A stretch of DNA of 64,000 nt from Botryosphaeria dothidea (taxonomy: Eukaryota; Ascomycota; Dothideomycetes; Botryosphaeriales; Botryosphaeriaceae). The DNA is taken from contig WWBZ02000073.1 in the NCBI GenBank assembly GCA_011503125.2, positions 2,480,001 to 2,544,000 on the forward strand, written 5' to 3'. Within the stretch, counting starts at the first letter, position 1, and each line of letters opens with the position of its first letter. The position numbers and the translations under genes were made by a program. The notes beneath the pieces were generated by a model. The model saw only the letters and a list, made by a program, of their open reading frames with translations. It was not told the DNA's origin and made no database searches. Below, in pieces: positions 1-12,176 of this stretch.

Positions 1-3000
1 AAGAGGCTGCGCGTTGGTATTGATGTTGGAGGGCGAGTAGCATCACTTCGAAAGACTTTCTGAAATCACAGAAGCGCTGACACGACGCCTTGAAGGACAA
101 ACACCGATGGTGTCATCCTTGATCCTCTCCGAGCCTCGGAGCCAGACAAGGGAATCATTGCATGGTAATGGCATCCCGGCGCGAGAAATTCGAAGAGCAA
201 GGACTGAACTATATCAAGGCACAAAGCTCCCACGACCACCAACCCCAGCCTTGGAATCAACGATGCGCTCATCTCCATGTTTGAGCAGTCCAAGATCAAT
301 CCGGATGAGGTTGCCAGCGTGACGATTGGAACCACGGTAATCGGCTTCAGTCTTTATTTTACATGCTTTTACTGTCACTGCTCTGTTACTGAAATGTCTT
401 TTATTGGAAGAACGAGATTACCTCATCACCTTCTCCTTTCACCCCCTCTCTCCTCCCTTTCAAATCCAGCTTCCCTCGACCTGACATCTCCTGTAGCACT
501 TCGTCAACGCCGTCGTCGAGCGAGACGCCGCACGCCTCTCCCGCGTCGCCGTCATCCGCCTCTCCGGCCCCTTCGGCAAGCACGCCCCGCCCTGCGTCGA
601 CTGGCCCGACGACCTGCGCTCGCTGATCCTCAGCCACTACGCGCTCGTCAAAGGCGGCCTCGAGGTCGACGGCCGGCCCATCTCCGACATCGACGAGGCC
701 GAGATCCGCGACGTCTGCGCCGCCATCGCCGCCAAGAACATCGCCGCCGTCGTCGTCAACGGCATCTTCTCGCCCATCGACGTCGTCCACGACCAGGAGC
801 CGCGCGCCGCCGCCATCGTCCGGTCTTGCTTGCCCAACGCCTCTGTCGTCCTGTCTCGGGAGGTTGCGCAGCTGGGGTTCTTGGAGCGCGAGAACGGCGC
901 GATCTTGAATGCAGCGATTCTGGCTTTTGCGAGGCGCACTATCCGCTCCTTCCGCGAGCCGGTCAAGCGCCTTGGCCTCAAGTGTCCGGTTTTTGTGACG
1001 CAGAATGATGGCACGATCTTGAGTGGCGAAGCCGCGGCGAAGTTGCCGATCAGGACGTTCAGCAGCGGGCCGACCAACAGTATGAGAGGCGCAGCATTCC
1101 TGGTGGCTGGTGACCAGCAGGAGGGAAAGAAAGAGCCCATGATGGTGGTGGATGTAGGCGGGACGACGACGGATGTGGGCTTGTTACTGGCCAACGGTTT
1201 TCCGAGGCAGGCGGCGGCGTTCAGTGAGTTTGCGGGTGTGAGGATGAACTTCTCATGTCCGGATGTGAAAAGGTAAGTTTCTAGCTTCAGAATAGTTGTC
1301 GTTTTCATGTCGCAGCAAGCAGTGGTCTGGTTAACTTTACTGCTGTTCACCATGTTGGGCATTTTTCGACATTCCATCATTCCTTTGCGGGGACACCAAC
1401 ATACAACTCCCATCACTGCCCCTGAAATCTACACACATCACCTTTCCATCCCTTCCTTGGCTTCCTCTTGTCCCCTTCATCATCCCCACTACACCAGCTC
1501 GTCACCCTTCCTCCCCATCCTCAACCCGTCACTAACAACCCCCACAGCATCGGCCTCGGCGGCGGCTCCATCGTCCGCCGCCCCACCCCCCAAACCCTCA
1601 CCGTCGGCCCCGACAGCGTCGGCTACGCCATCCAAACGCAAGCCCTGACCTTCGGCGGCCCCACGCCCACCGCCACCGACGTGAGCACCTCCCACCCCCT
1701 CCTCTCCCTCCCCTCCAAAACAATAAATAAATCACTAAAGCACACCTCCAGTACACCGTCGCCAGCAACCCCTCCCTCGACATCGGCCCCCACGCCCTCA
1801 CCGTCCGCGCCTCCCTCCCGCCCGCCGACGTCGCGGCCTTCCAGCGCACCGTCAAGCGCACGCTCGAGTCCATCATCGACACGATGAAGACGTCGCCCCA
1901 GCCGGTGCCGGTGCTGCTGGTCGGCGGCGGCGCCGTCGTCGCGCCGGCCGCGCTGCGCGGGGCGTCGCGCGTGCTGCGGCCGCCGTTCGCGGGCGTGGCC
2001 AACGCAATCGGCGCGGCGATGGCCGGGGTCAGCGGCGTCGTGGATGCGGTGGTGAGTACGGAGAAGAAGGCGCGGGGGGAGTGGCTGGAGGAGCTGAAGG
2101 GGGTGGCGGTCGAGCGGGCGGTCGCGGCGGGGGCGGAGCGGGCGGGGGTGCGGATTGCGGAGGTGGAGGAGCTGCCGTTGCAGTATGTGGCGCATAAGAG
2201 CCGGTTTGTGGTCAGGGCGGCGGGGGAGTTTGATTATGGGCGGAGCGAGGCGTTTGAGGTGGGGGAGGTGGGGGGTGAGGATGATCAGGGTGGAGATGAG
2301 GAGATGGGCGAGTATGAGAAGGGGAGGGCGGTGGCGGAGGAGAGGGAGAGGGGGGAGGAGGGGGAGGTGTTTGATTTTGAGGCGTATAGGCCGAGGGTGG
2401 AGGAGAGAGTGTGGTACATCTCGGAGAGGGATTTGGCTTGGATTTCGACCGGTTGCTACATTTTGGGGACTGGAGGTGGTGGTAGCCCGTATTCGAGTAT
2501 GCTTCGCCTGCGGAGCATGCTGCGGGCGGGTGCGGTGGTCAGGGTTGTTAGCCCGGACGACCTGAAAGACGATGACCGTGTGGGGTGCGGTGGAGGTGCT
2601 GGCTCTCCCACGGTTGGTATTGAAAAGCTCGCGGGTGATGAGTAAGTCTTAACCTCTTTTTGAGGTCTTTAACTGACTTCAGCACAGGATGATGGAGGCT
2701 CAGGAAGAGCTCTACAGCCTCGTCAAAGACAAGGCGACGCACATGATAGCACTCGAGATTGGAGGTGGCAATGGCTTGCAGGGAATGATCCTGGGCGCAA
2801 GCACCTACATGAACATTCCTACCGTAGACGGTGACTGGATGGGCAGAGCTTATCCAACCAAGTGGCAGACAACTCCGGTAGTCTTCGCAGAGAGGAAGAC
2901 CATCTTCTCCCCAACTACCATGTGCGATGGCAACGGAAATGTTTTGGCGAGTTCAGATAGATTGGTCGAGCAGCACGAGCGTATTACTGACTCTACAACA

Positions 3001-3749
3001 GTTCATGACCAAAGCCACCAGTGATGAAACCGTAGAAAGAGTATTCCGCGCAGGCCTGTCCGAGCTGGGATCTCACGTTGGGTGCGCTGAGGGGCCTGTG
3101 ACTGGCGGTAAGTACCTGAATCATACGGACTTCGTAGACGTTTACTGATGGATTGGTAGCTGAGACGAAGAGATGGGTTGTTGAGCATTCCATCTCGTTA
3201 TCCTGGCGTATCGGCCGTGCCGTCCACAAAGCACGACACCAAAACCGGATCGACACAGTAGCTGAGTCCATTGTTGAAGAAGTCGGTGGTAGCGGCTCCG
3301 CCAAGGTGCTCTTCAAAGGAAAGATCATAGGCGTGGAACGTACATTACGAAACGGCCACGTCTACGGCGAAGTCATCATCGAGGCTGCCGAAATCAATGA
3401 TAACGGTTCCGATAAGAAGGAGTTTGAGGGGAAGGTCAAGATTCCCTTCAAGAACGAAAACATTGCGGCATTCAAGGCCAAGGATGATGGCTCCGAAGAG
3501 ACGCTGGCGATCGTCCCAGACCTGATCTCTTGCGTAGATGCACAGAACGGAGAGGCGATTGGAACACCGGAGTACCGGTATGGTTTGCTGGTTATTGCTC
3601 TGGCCATTACCGCATCGGACAGGTGGACTTCTACACCTCGTGGAATTGAGTTGGGTGGTCCGAAAGCTTTCGGTCTGGATGACCTGGAGTACAAGCCTGT
3701 TGGAAAGTTTAAGAAGCCAAGGAGCGTTATCGATGAATATTCGCAGTGA
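1..3749 (+). CDS. hydantoinase/oxoprolinase (HyuA) - DUF917 fusion, 5' partial
   Basis: This is a cytosolic enzyme of the hydantoinase/5-oxoprolinase superfamily, whose members use ATP to open hydantoin or lactam rings. The window starts inside exon 1, in the N-terminal signature VGIDVGG followed by TNTD. Exons are 1-32, 96-164, 219-336, 497-1272, 1548-1680, 1752-2641, 2688-2946, 3002-3107 and 3160-3749, giving 990 residues in frame to a TGA stop. A second phosphate-binding signature, VVDVGGTTTDVG, lies near 1147-1182. From about 2430 the protein continues as a DUF917 (S-methyl thiohydantoin desulfurase-like) domain with TGCYILGTGGGGSPY and ALEIGGGNG. An acidic Glu/Gly-rich linker (about 2240-2400) joins the two parts. 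Introns 33-95 and 2947-3001 need GC donors (gcgagt); both keep frame. The exact substrate cannot be told from sequence. Confidence 0.9.
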
Positions 3750-3981
3750 CGCTGCAACTTTATGCGAGTCCACAGGAGACGATCGGTCCTCACATCCGAG
3801 GGATTGGTGGAGAGGTTTGGAGATATCAAGGTAGAAAACAAGGAGAAAAAAAAGGTAAAGAAATATCAAGAACCAATGAGAGAGGATGGTCCAAAGTGAT
3901 CTGGCGTAATTATCCATTTGACATTACTTCATAGTCTATCCAAAGGTCTAATGATAAAGTCCAAGTGAAGTGAAGTATAAC

Positions 3982-4503
3982 TTAGTATACAGTGATGGCG
4001 TCAGATGTGCTCACGAACTCGCTGGCATCAGTGACATCCGCAACGGTGATGGTCACGTTGAAGTAGTCAAGGATTCCACTGTAGCGAGAGCCGCTCAGGG
4101 AGAAGAGCGCGGCAGTGATGACAGCCTCACCCTTCTGGAAGTCGGCGGGAACAGTCAGAGGGACACTGATGTTCGTCTGGATGTTGGAAAGCTCTGCAAA
4201 AAATCAGGTCAGCGTCTTGGTCAATATTGTAGATCTCGGGCATCACTTACCAGGGCCAAGGGCCTTCTGGGCCAGGAGATGGGTGCCGAGGGTCTTTGCA
4301 ATAGCGTACTCGGCCGGTGCAGCGCCGAAGGCAATGGACACATCTGCGGTTGACTGGATGTCGATGGAAGGCAGAGTGTTGACGATGGCGGTGAAGTTCG
4401 AGCCGGTGGCGACCTGCTTGGGGAGAGTGATGCCGGTGATGCGGGCAGCAGCCATCGAGGAGATGGACAGCAGGCTGGCGACGACGGCGGTAGAGAACTG
4501 CAT
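3982..4503 (-). CDS. NIS1: NIS1-like small secreted effector
   Basis: The protein is 154 residues in two exons (4251-4503 and 3982-4193), with a 57-nt GT-AG intron. A signal peptide of about 20 residues (MQFSTAVVASLLSISSMAAA) is followed by ARITGITLP, then by VSIAFG, ALGP and a C-terminal NVTITVADV segment. This order and size match the NIS1 family (necrosis-inducing secreted protein 1), conserved in plant-associated ascomycetes and basidiomycetes. Characterised members suppress pattern-triggered immunity by binding receptor-associated kinases such as BAK1. There are no cysteines to speak of, which is usual for this family. A TATAAATA box lies about 110 bases before the start. The gene is convergent with the hydantoinase gene and has a long promoter region behind it. 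The family call is by recognition of motifs, not by a search; activity is inferred only. Confidence 0.8.
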
Positions 4504-4613
4504 TCTGGCGATTGGGTGATTTAGGTGAGACGGCTTATGTGAGGATGTTATTTCGGTGTCTGGATGTTGAAGCTTTGGATTGGCGGGTGCTATCTAGCCC
4601 GGAATTTCACCTG

Positions 4614-4621
4614 TATTTATA
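4614..4621 (-). promoter_or_regulatory. TATA box of the NIS1-like gene
   Basis: On the minus strand the sequence reads TATAAATA, about 110 bases upstream of the effector start codon. Strong TATA boxes are common before highly induced secreted-protein genes. No transcript data support it here. Confidence 0.45.
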
Positions 4622-7224
4622 CTGCAGAGTCGCGGGTAAATCTAAATAGGAGCGCAGCGCACGCCATGGATCATGACAGTAGTACCATACCCAGCTTTGA
4701 TCACCCTCCGTCCATCCTCTCCCGAACACGAGGTCGGCCGCGTTTTTGTATTGGAGGAAGGCGTCCAACGGTCGGCCGGCGGGGTCCATATGACAGCTAT
4801 GGTGACCGGTCATCCATCGCAGCTACAGTGATGTCAAGTGGACCGACGAAAGCTGGATACGAAGCGGCAAAGAGGCTGTGTGGGAGGCGTCTGGGGAACT
4901 AGAGTAAAGGCTTAACTGGCGGGAGATGACGTGCTGGCGGATTTCGGGCAGGGCGCACGGACCATGTTACATCAAGGGGAGACATCTATCGACCTTATCC
5001 CCGGCCGCATGTCGTCCCATTTTTGGAAACAAGCTTTCAGAAGATCGATGTGGATTCGAGCACTCCATGATCGACACACGACTTCAACATCCGTCCCAAC
5101 GTTATCAGAATACCTGTCGACCGCTCCGCTGAGCTGAGTGACAATGAAGTCGACACGGAAACCGAGCTCCTCACTTTGAATTCGGAACTCACATCATCGC
5201 GGGTGCATTCCGGATGGTGACGTAATATAGCAATATAGGGTTGTTCCGTCTCATCGTGTACAGCTTCCCTTTGCGGCGTTTCGGGAAGTCTTGACTCGGG
5301 CGCAACTACCTCAAGTGAGGTTGTGTAACAGGAGGTGAATCTAGCAGCCAAATCATCTGAAAGCTTGAACTATTAGTTTCCAGTGGACTCTCGGGGTCTA
5401 CCGGCACGTGTTGGCGCTGAATTCAAAAAGAAATACGGTGGTGTCGTCATTTCGGACGTCGCGGCGTGACACTAGATCAGCTTGGTGATCAAGAGAGGAT
5501 AGAAACACCCAATCCTGGATGGCAAGGCACGTTCGCCGTATAAAGGAGGTATCGGCGCTTGATTGTTTACTCTCATAGCATTGATGGAGCTTGGTCAGAT
5601 ACTTAAACCCACACAAGCCATTCCTCTCTTGGACATTTAAACCCCCGTTACTGATCCCCACATGGTGCGAAATTGGCAGCAGCGGTGAACTTCGATGTCA
5701 CCACGCTGTGGAGCTCCCTGAAACATGGATCGTCCACCACCAGGGACGGCTTGTGCCGAGGGAAAAGGGGTACGGTCACGATAAGCTTATAGAAATAAAA
5801 CGTTGACCCACCGGGATCTCACGAGTTCCGTCTTCTGGAAGGTTGTAACTCAGACTCTTTTTGAACAAATTTCTCCCCGAGGCGGTACTCCAAAACTAGG
5901 CAAAGGCTCCGAATTCCACCCGCTTAACCATCACTTTCCATTTGCCCTTCGTTGTGTTTTATTCATTTCTCTATCTTTACAAACACCATGTTCTGATTAT
6001 GTACGCTGTACCTACGGTTCAGATAGTAGTTGAGGCCTCATTCGTGTCTCGCGACGACCAGACATTGCAGAAAAGCCGGAAAATTCTTGACTTGGAGAGG
6101 AGAAAGTCGACGATAAATCGTGCCTGCTTCGGCAGGTGCACCCTGTTATCTGAATGGCTTTGCAAGACTTCCGTCAAGTACCATTCTCATACTTCCGTGG
6201 ACTTACCTCGACCTCGGAGTTGAGCCGGTCCGCCAAGACATCGATATGGGCATTTGCTGTCTATAGCTGTCGAAGGTCACCGCCTGCCTTGCGACCTGTT
6301 GCTTGACAGGGTTAAACAAATGTTGATGCGCTGGCATGATTGAAGGGGAAAACTCTTTGACGCGTGGTCATTCATGGCGGCGGGCGCGAAAAGGATGCCT
6401 GGCGATACTTGCGATGGATTCTCCGAGCACTTCAGGGGAGAGCGCGACGAATGGGGCACTTGCATGAAGGGTGTGCTGCGAGTAGGCCGTAGGGCTGCCA
6501 GCAGCTACGTAACTAGCGCGGCGCAGGAGCGGAAGCGGCATCGGGGTGGCACTGGTCGGGTTCAGCCACACCGACGTGTTTCCGCCTCACGACTCGCGTC
6601 CATCGCGTCAACCCTCTCGCCCGCTGCTTCTCCACGCTACCTTCGTCGCGAATCGCCTCACGCTCCACCCCGCTTGAGCCAGCGGAAGTGGCCGGCTGCA
6701 GGCGAGCAGAGAGTGCCCGAGCCCGTGGTCTCCTTTCGATAGCGCCGACCCCTGCCGCCGTTGGTCCTGTGCCCTGCCCTGCAGATTTCCAGAATTCCCC
6801 GCGCCCCAGGCTTTGGCTGCGGCTCCTTGCCTGCCGTGCCAGGGAAGAACGACGCCCTTGGCCTTGTGCGCCTTCGTCAAAGCAAACGAAACACGATTTT
6901 TCCGGGCCTTGCGCCAATGGGCGGTGGCGAGATGAAAAGCGGACGGGGCAGTGATGAGGATGGCCAGCCCTTGCGACACCAGAACCCTGCCCGCAGCGCT
7001 GAGTTTAGCAGCGATCCGCTCCAGGCGATCAACCCGCGAAACACTCAACCTGCACTGATCAGGCCCGCTGCCTGTTTCCCCCGACCGCCCTGGCGCGTTT
7101 CACGCCCGCCAGCCCTCTCTCCTTCCGCTCCCCTCTTTCCTCATCACCAAACAAACGCTGCCCTCTTTGCCCGCAACACTTTCTTTCGTGGTCGCTCTGG
7201 CAGCGGCAAAGCTCCGGTTCAACC
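4622..7224. other. intergenic, no supported gene
   Basis: About 2.6 kb between the divergent NIS1-like and GT90 genes. Open frames here are short, overlap each other on both strands and show no recognisable domain. The last 150 bases (about 7080-7224) are pyrimidine-rich, as expected for the core promoter and leader of the GT90 gene. Confidence 0.6.
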
Positions 7225-8783
7225 ATGTTGTCCACCTTCCATCGTATGCTGCTAGCCGCCGCCGCCTGCGTTTTTTTCACCATCTTCCTGCTGCGCTTCT
7301 CTCTGAAAATCGAAGATGCCGTTCCCGTGCTCCCAGAAACCCCCGAGGAGCTGTTTCCGGTGGAAATTTACAACAACCAGTCTGTCGCCGTCCCGCTAGC
7401 TTCCGTCTTCGAAGATCCTCCTACCCCCGAGGGTTGGCGATTCCATCCCGCCCGCGATGCCCGCAACTATGGTCTCAGCGAGGAGCAGTGCGACTGGACC
7501 TTTCCCAACCTCTGGATCGAGATCGAAAAAGCCGCTAGGGTCCGCAGGAATAAGGGCAATGTCACCAAGGAAGATTTGGACACCAACTGGCGTCAAGAGG
7601 GTGTCACACGATGCATGATTTATGACCACCAGGTAACTTCTACTGCATCCCATCTCAAATATCTCGATGCTGACGCCGCATAAGCTTTATATCCTTGACA
7701 CGAGAGGAACCACCCACCGTCGCGACTACCGCGAACGCACGCTTGCCGTACTCCACAACATCAACCGCGCCGTCACTGCCTACAACGGCCCCCTGCCGAA
7801 CATCGAATTCACCTTTAGCGTGGACGACTGGGTGTACGACGAAGAAAATCTCAACACTGATCCCGTTGTCTGGGGGTTCACTCGGCAGCAACACTGGGAA
7901 AACGTGTGGTTGATGCCTGACTTCGGATACTGGGCATGGCCCACAGACCCCGTTGGCGCATACCAGGACGTGCGGAATCAGATGGGCGTGCGTGAGAAGG
8001 CACAGAAGTTCAGCGAAAAGAAGGCCAAGGTTGTCTGGAGAGGAGCTCCTTTGACGGAGCAGCGTCAGGCACTGATCAAGCAATGGCACGGCAAGCCGTG
8101 GAGCGACATTGAGCCATTCGACTGGGATGATCCGGAGATTGCGAAGAAGTTTGTGATCATGCCCGATCACTGCCAGTGGCAGTTTGTTCTGCACACCGAA
8201 GGTTAGTAGATTAAGGTATTTGGCTGCCGTTTAAGTCTAAGCTAACAAACTCGCCAGGCCGCTCGTACTCCGGTCGCTTGAAGTATCTCCAAAACTGCCA
8301 CAGTGTGCCCATAATTCCGGAATTGCGCTGGGTTGAGCCACACCACCAACTCCTCATCCCGCAAGGCCCGGCGACGAACTACGTGCCGGTCAAATATGAC
8401 TTCTCGGACCTCGGCGAGAAGATGAAGTACTACCTTGACCACCCCGCTGAGGCCGAGCGCATCGCCGATAACAACGTCGCCATGTTCCGCGACAAGTACC
8501 TTACGCCCGCCGCGCAAGCATGCTATTGGCGCAAGATGTTCCGCATGTGGAGAGACGTCAGCTTCGAGCCCGAGCTCTCTGAGGACTATGGGAAGCCCCG
8601 CGGCATTCCGTTCGAGACTTACGTGTAAGTTGCCTACCTGAAAGTTTCTTACATGCATTTTTCTTGGCTTTCAAATAGGCCAAGGCCGTATATCCTCCGA
8701 TAAGCTCTTTGCTAATCTTTACCAATAGCTTGCTAGACATTTACGACTCAAACCCCTGGGTCGACCCTGAGCCTCCCGTATAA
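7225..8783 (+). CDS. GT90 (CAP10-like) glycosyltransferase
   Basis: The model is a type II membrane protein of 448 residues in four exons: 7225-7632, 7685-8201, 8258-8624 and 8729-8783. Residues about 8-28 form a signal anchor (LLAAAACVFFTIFLL), so the enzyme should face the Golgi lumen. The family signature of GT90/CAP10 transferases spans the second intron: GRSYSGRLKYLQNCHSVPII, followed by a WVEPHHQLLIPQGPATNYVPV segment. Family members transfer xylose or glucose to glycans; CAP10 of Cryptococcus is needed for capsule. The donor sugar here is unknown. The last exon is uncertain. A competing acceptor near 8679 would give a short tail ending about 8703. I prefer 8729 because a GCTAATC branch site precedes it and the tail stays coding-like. 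Confidence 0.85.
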
Positions 8784-9842
8784 GGCTGAGGGATGATCCT
8801 CGTCTGTTCGACCGTGTCTCTGTTCCGTCGGCTATGGTAGCCATTGGGACTTCTCACTAAGCTTATGTCATCCCAAAAGGCTTTCTTGGTATTGCATTAG
8901 GGTCTATTTACTCCGCAGGCCTATTTAAAGATCAGTTGCCGACTTCTTTTCCGAAGCCTTGCCGCTTTTACAAAGAGAATGACGAACACAGCTTCAAGAT
9001 CTGTTCGCCCGATGTTCGTCACTGACGAAGCATGGCCACTACGGTCAAGGACCTGGGAATACATGATACGCTATTCATCTGGGTAATTGAATCCGCGCGC
9101 GCTGGTTTGTTCTATAGAATGGTTGGATGGATGCATAAAGGGGCGTTATATTCTCGGCGATTATGCATCTCTGAGCGGGTTGTGCTTGTTTTTTTGGGCG
9201 GGTTTGCGAAAAATACCCCATATCATTTTAATCTTCTATGATCTCTATCTTATGCTTGCACCAGCAGGGATTGAGTAGCAGGCTGACAGATGCACAACAA
9301 TCCGGAAATAAAGAATTTTTGAAACGATGCTTGAAATTGCTTTTGCGGGGAGACTTGGCGCATTGGAGGAAGATGATCGGGGGTGAACGTCCTTATCAAA
9401 GGAGTAAAAATTGAGTGGTAGGTGGTAGAGCGTCGAGGCCGCGTACTCTTGGACTTTATGCTTTGCTTTGTTTCACGAATCCGGATACGATCATCCGAGC
9501 CAATACCTTAAATCCGAAGAGACAAGAGATGGAAGTAGCAAGAGGAAGAAGACGATGAGTTGAAGCGGAGGACAGGAATGGTGAGAACGGAGCAACACCG
9601 ACGAGTCAAGTTCGCATGCTCCCTTCACAACTACGGAGGCCCCATTCCGCACGCCATATGTCGCCGGCGGGCGCGTCATTCCGTCCTTCATCGCACCACC
9701 ACTTGTTCGTCCGCGAAGGAAGAGTTCCACGCATAACCAAAACAGTTTAGTTGCAAAGCTACTCTACCATCCAGAAACCTTGACGTCTAGACGCTTCTTC
9801 GCCACCTAGCTACTCAAAGGTCCGTAAAAGGCACACGCAACC
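8784..9842. other. intergenic between convergent genes
   Basis: About 1.06 kb separates the ends of the GT90 gene and the class V PLP gene. I see no gene, RNA or repeat in it. It presumably holds both 3' untranslated regions. Confidence 0.6.
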
Positions 9843-11457
9843 TCACACCTTCGCCTCCAGCCAATCTCCCTTCTCCACCCGCTCACTCACCTTCTTCAGC
9901 ACCCCCGCCGCCCACTCGAAATCCGCCATCTCCAAGTACACCATCGCGCTCAGCCGCGCCCACCACCCGCCGCCGTACTCAATCAGCGCCTGAAACCCGC
10001 CATACTCAAACACCATCGTCTTCGCCACCCAGTTCTTGACCAGCGCCGGCACCTCCTCCTCCTTGACGCGCCCGTCCGCCACCCGCACGCACGTCGCCAG
10101 ATCCACCGGCAGCCGCACGTTCGCGAAGAAGCACCGGCCCATCGTCCGCGTCCTGTTGTCCAGGACCTCGGTCCCCAAGATCGCCGCCACCCTCGCGCCG
10201 CCCTCGCGCGCGAGGGTCTCGCAGTACGCCCGGATGACAGCCTCGCCGCCGAGCGCGGCGCGGTACGCGAGCGCGGCGCCGACGCACAGGAAGGGCGAGC
10301 AGTCGTAGGTGCCGGTGAAGGCGAAGTTGGCCTCGAAGTGCGAATCGCCCGAGGGCGGCAGCGGGTTGATGTAGGCGGGCGCGCTGGGGTCGGGCAACGG
10401 GCGGAAGCCGTGCGAGGTGGGGAGCGTGCTGCGCATGAGGGGCTGGTTGCGCAGGGGCACGTGGAAGATGGCGCAGGGGCGGGGGGTGAGGAGCCATCTG
10501 TGGTTTGGGGGAGGTTAGTGATCGTGTGGGGGAAAAGAGGTGGGCCTTTTTTTTTCTAAGAAAAAAAGGGGTTTTGAGGAGAGGTGGGATTGAAGACTGG
10601 GTCTACGGATTGAAGGGTCCTCCCACCCCCCCCCACTTCTGGGCGGATTGGGGGGGGGGAGAATTACTCACTTGTGACAGTTGCTCACGAAGAAGTCCGG
10701 ATCCAGGCTGCTCAGGTCCAGGTCCACCTGGCCGATGCCGTGCGCGCCGTCGATCAGGCTCAGCACGCCCAGCTCTTTGCACGCCTTCGTCAGCGCCTCG
10801 AACGGCATCCGCACGCCGGGCAGGCTGACCACCGTGTCGAAGATGGCGATCTTGACGTTCCGGCCGGCATCCCGCTCCTCCCGCACGACGGCCCGAAACC
10901 GCGCCACCAGGTCGTCGTCCTCGACGGGGTACGTGTACGCGACCTTGGCGGCGCGCGCGGGCGTCGTCTCGGTGATGTACTTGACCGTGTTCTCGCACGC
11001 GCCGTAGATGGTCGCGAAGTAGACGACGACGTCCCCTTCCTCGAAGGCGAGGTTGCGCAGGACCGTGTTCACGCCGGTGGTGGCGTTCGGCACGAAGACG
11101 ACGGTCGAGACGGGCACGTTGAGGTAGGTGGCCATCAGCGCACGTGATTTGCGCAGCTCGACTGGGTAGTCGTAGCGGATGTATTGGTCGGGTCGCTGCT
11201 CGGCGAGGGATTGCCAATGATGCAGGCTCTCGCGGACGGGCTTGGGATACGTGCCGAAGGACCCTGATGGGGCAATTGTGAGCTCTGATGCCCCTTGGAT
11301 ATGGTATAGTGGGGGTTCATTGGGGCTGGGTTGTGAGATGGGGGGAATTGATCTTTTTTGGCTGACCATGGTTGACGTTGATGTAGTCATCATCGAAGAA
11401 GAAGTCCTTGCGGAGCTTGCGGCCGAATGGAGATGTCGTGGTGTTGAATTCGCCCAT
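9843..11457 (-). CDS. class V PLP-dependent enzyme, Egt2-like C-S lyase
   Basis: The protein is 445 residues in three exons (11367-11457, 10672-11263, 9843-10497). It is a fold-type I PLP enzyme of the isopenicillin-N-epimerase/cysteine-desulfurase group. Visible signatures are VNHGSFGTYP (N-terminal, split by intron 1), [30 protein letters not shown] with the PLP-pairing Asp, and SNCHKWLLTPR. Lys228 of the last motif should form the Schiff base; its codon is split by intron 2. The fungal relatives I recognise include Egt2, the hercynylcysteine sulfoxide lyase of ergothioneine synthesis. A more general epimerase-like annotation is equally safe. The start MGEFNTTT has a good context (gccATGG); an in-frame ATG at 11526 is possible. 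Intron 2 is flanked by long homopolymer hairpins (see findings). Confidence 0.82.
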
Positions 11458-12176
11458 GGCTGCGGGAGTGGGTAGGTTGATGATATCGCGGGGTAGCTCA
11501 GGTATGGACCAGCGACTTCTGAGCAAGGGGCAGCTCGGGAGATGACGTCACGCTCAGGTCTTTTTGGAGATTGATTGACACGGATGTGATGCCCCAGGAA
11601 TTCTGTCAATCCCAGAGAATTTATACCGCAGTTTGGTAGATGTTGACTCCTCTGACTGACGTTGGGAGTTGACTCAAAGGTCCAAATTGGGGCCGAGAAG
11701 CGGAGCTTGTCACACGGAAGGGCGCAACCGAAAGGTACGTGCAATCTGGCCGATAACCATATCCTACCTAGGTAAAAGCCATGCGGCTCAAGAGCTTATC
11801 CCGACGGCAACCGATCTCAGATAATGCAAGGCAGTATGAGTAATAGCCACAGATGTCGGACTGGATTTGTTCGTTTTTAGTGATTGTTATTTTTTTTGAC
11901 TTGCTCATCTACCCTTCCTCGCTCACTTGCTTGGATTTCCTACACACCGTCTCTTCATTACAGTCGTACCCAAATTTTCCGAATCCCGCCACAAATCGTC
12001 GAGCAGCCCTCCTACCCAACGTCGAGAAATTAAGTACGAAAGTGGTTGCTCTTGAAGAAAGGAAAGTGGGAGAAAGTAGACACCACCAGGGTATCATCTT
12101 TTTGAAATGGAAAAAAATGCCCACGCTCAGAACGCCACTAAATGACACGCTCGCAACACATCAACAGTTGCACCGC
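11458..12176. other. intergenic, no supported gene
   Basis: About 0.7 kb between two minus-strand genes. It must hold the promoter of the class V PLP gene and the 3' end of the next gene. No further feature is visible. Confidence 0.55.
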
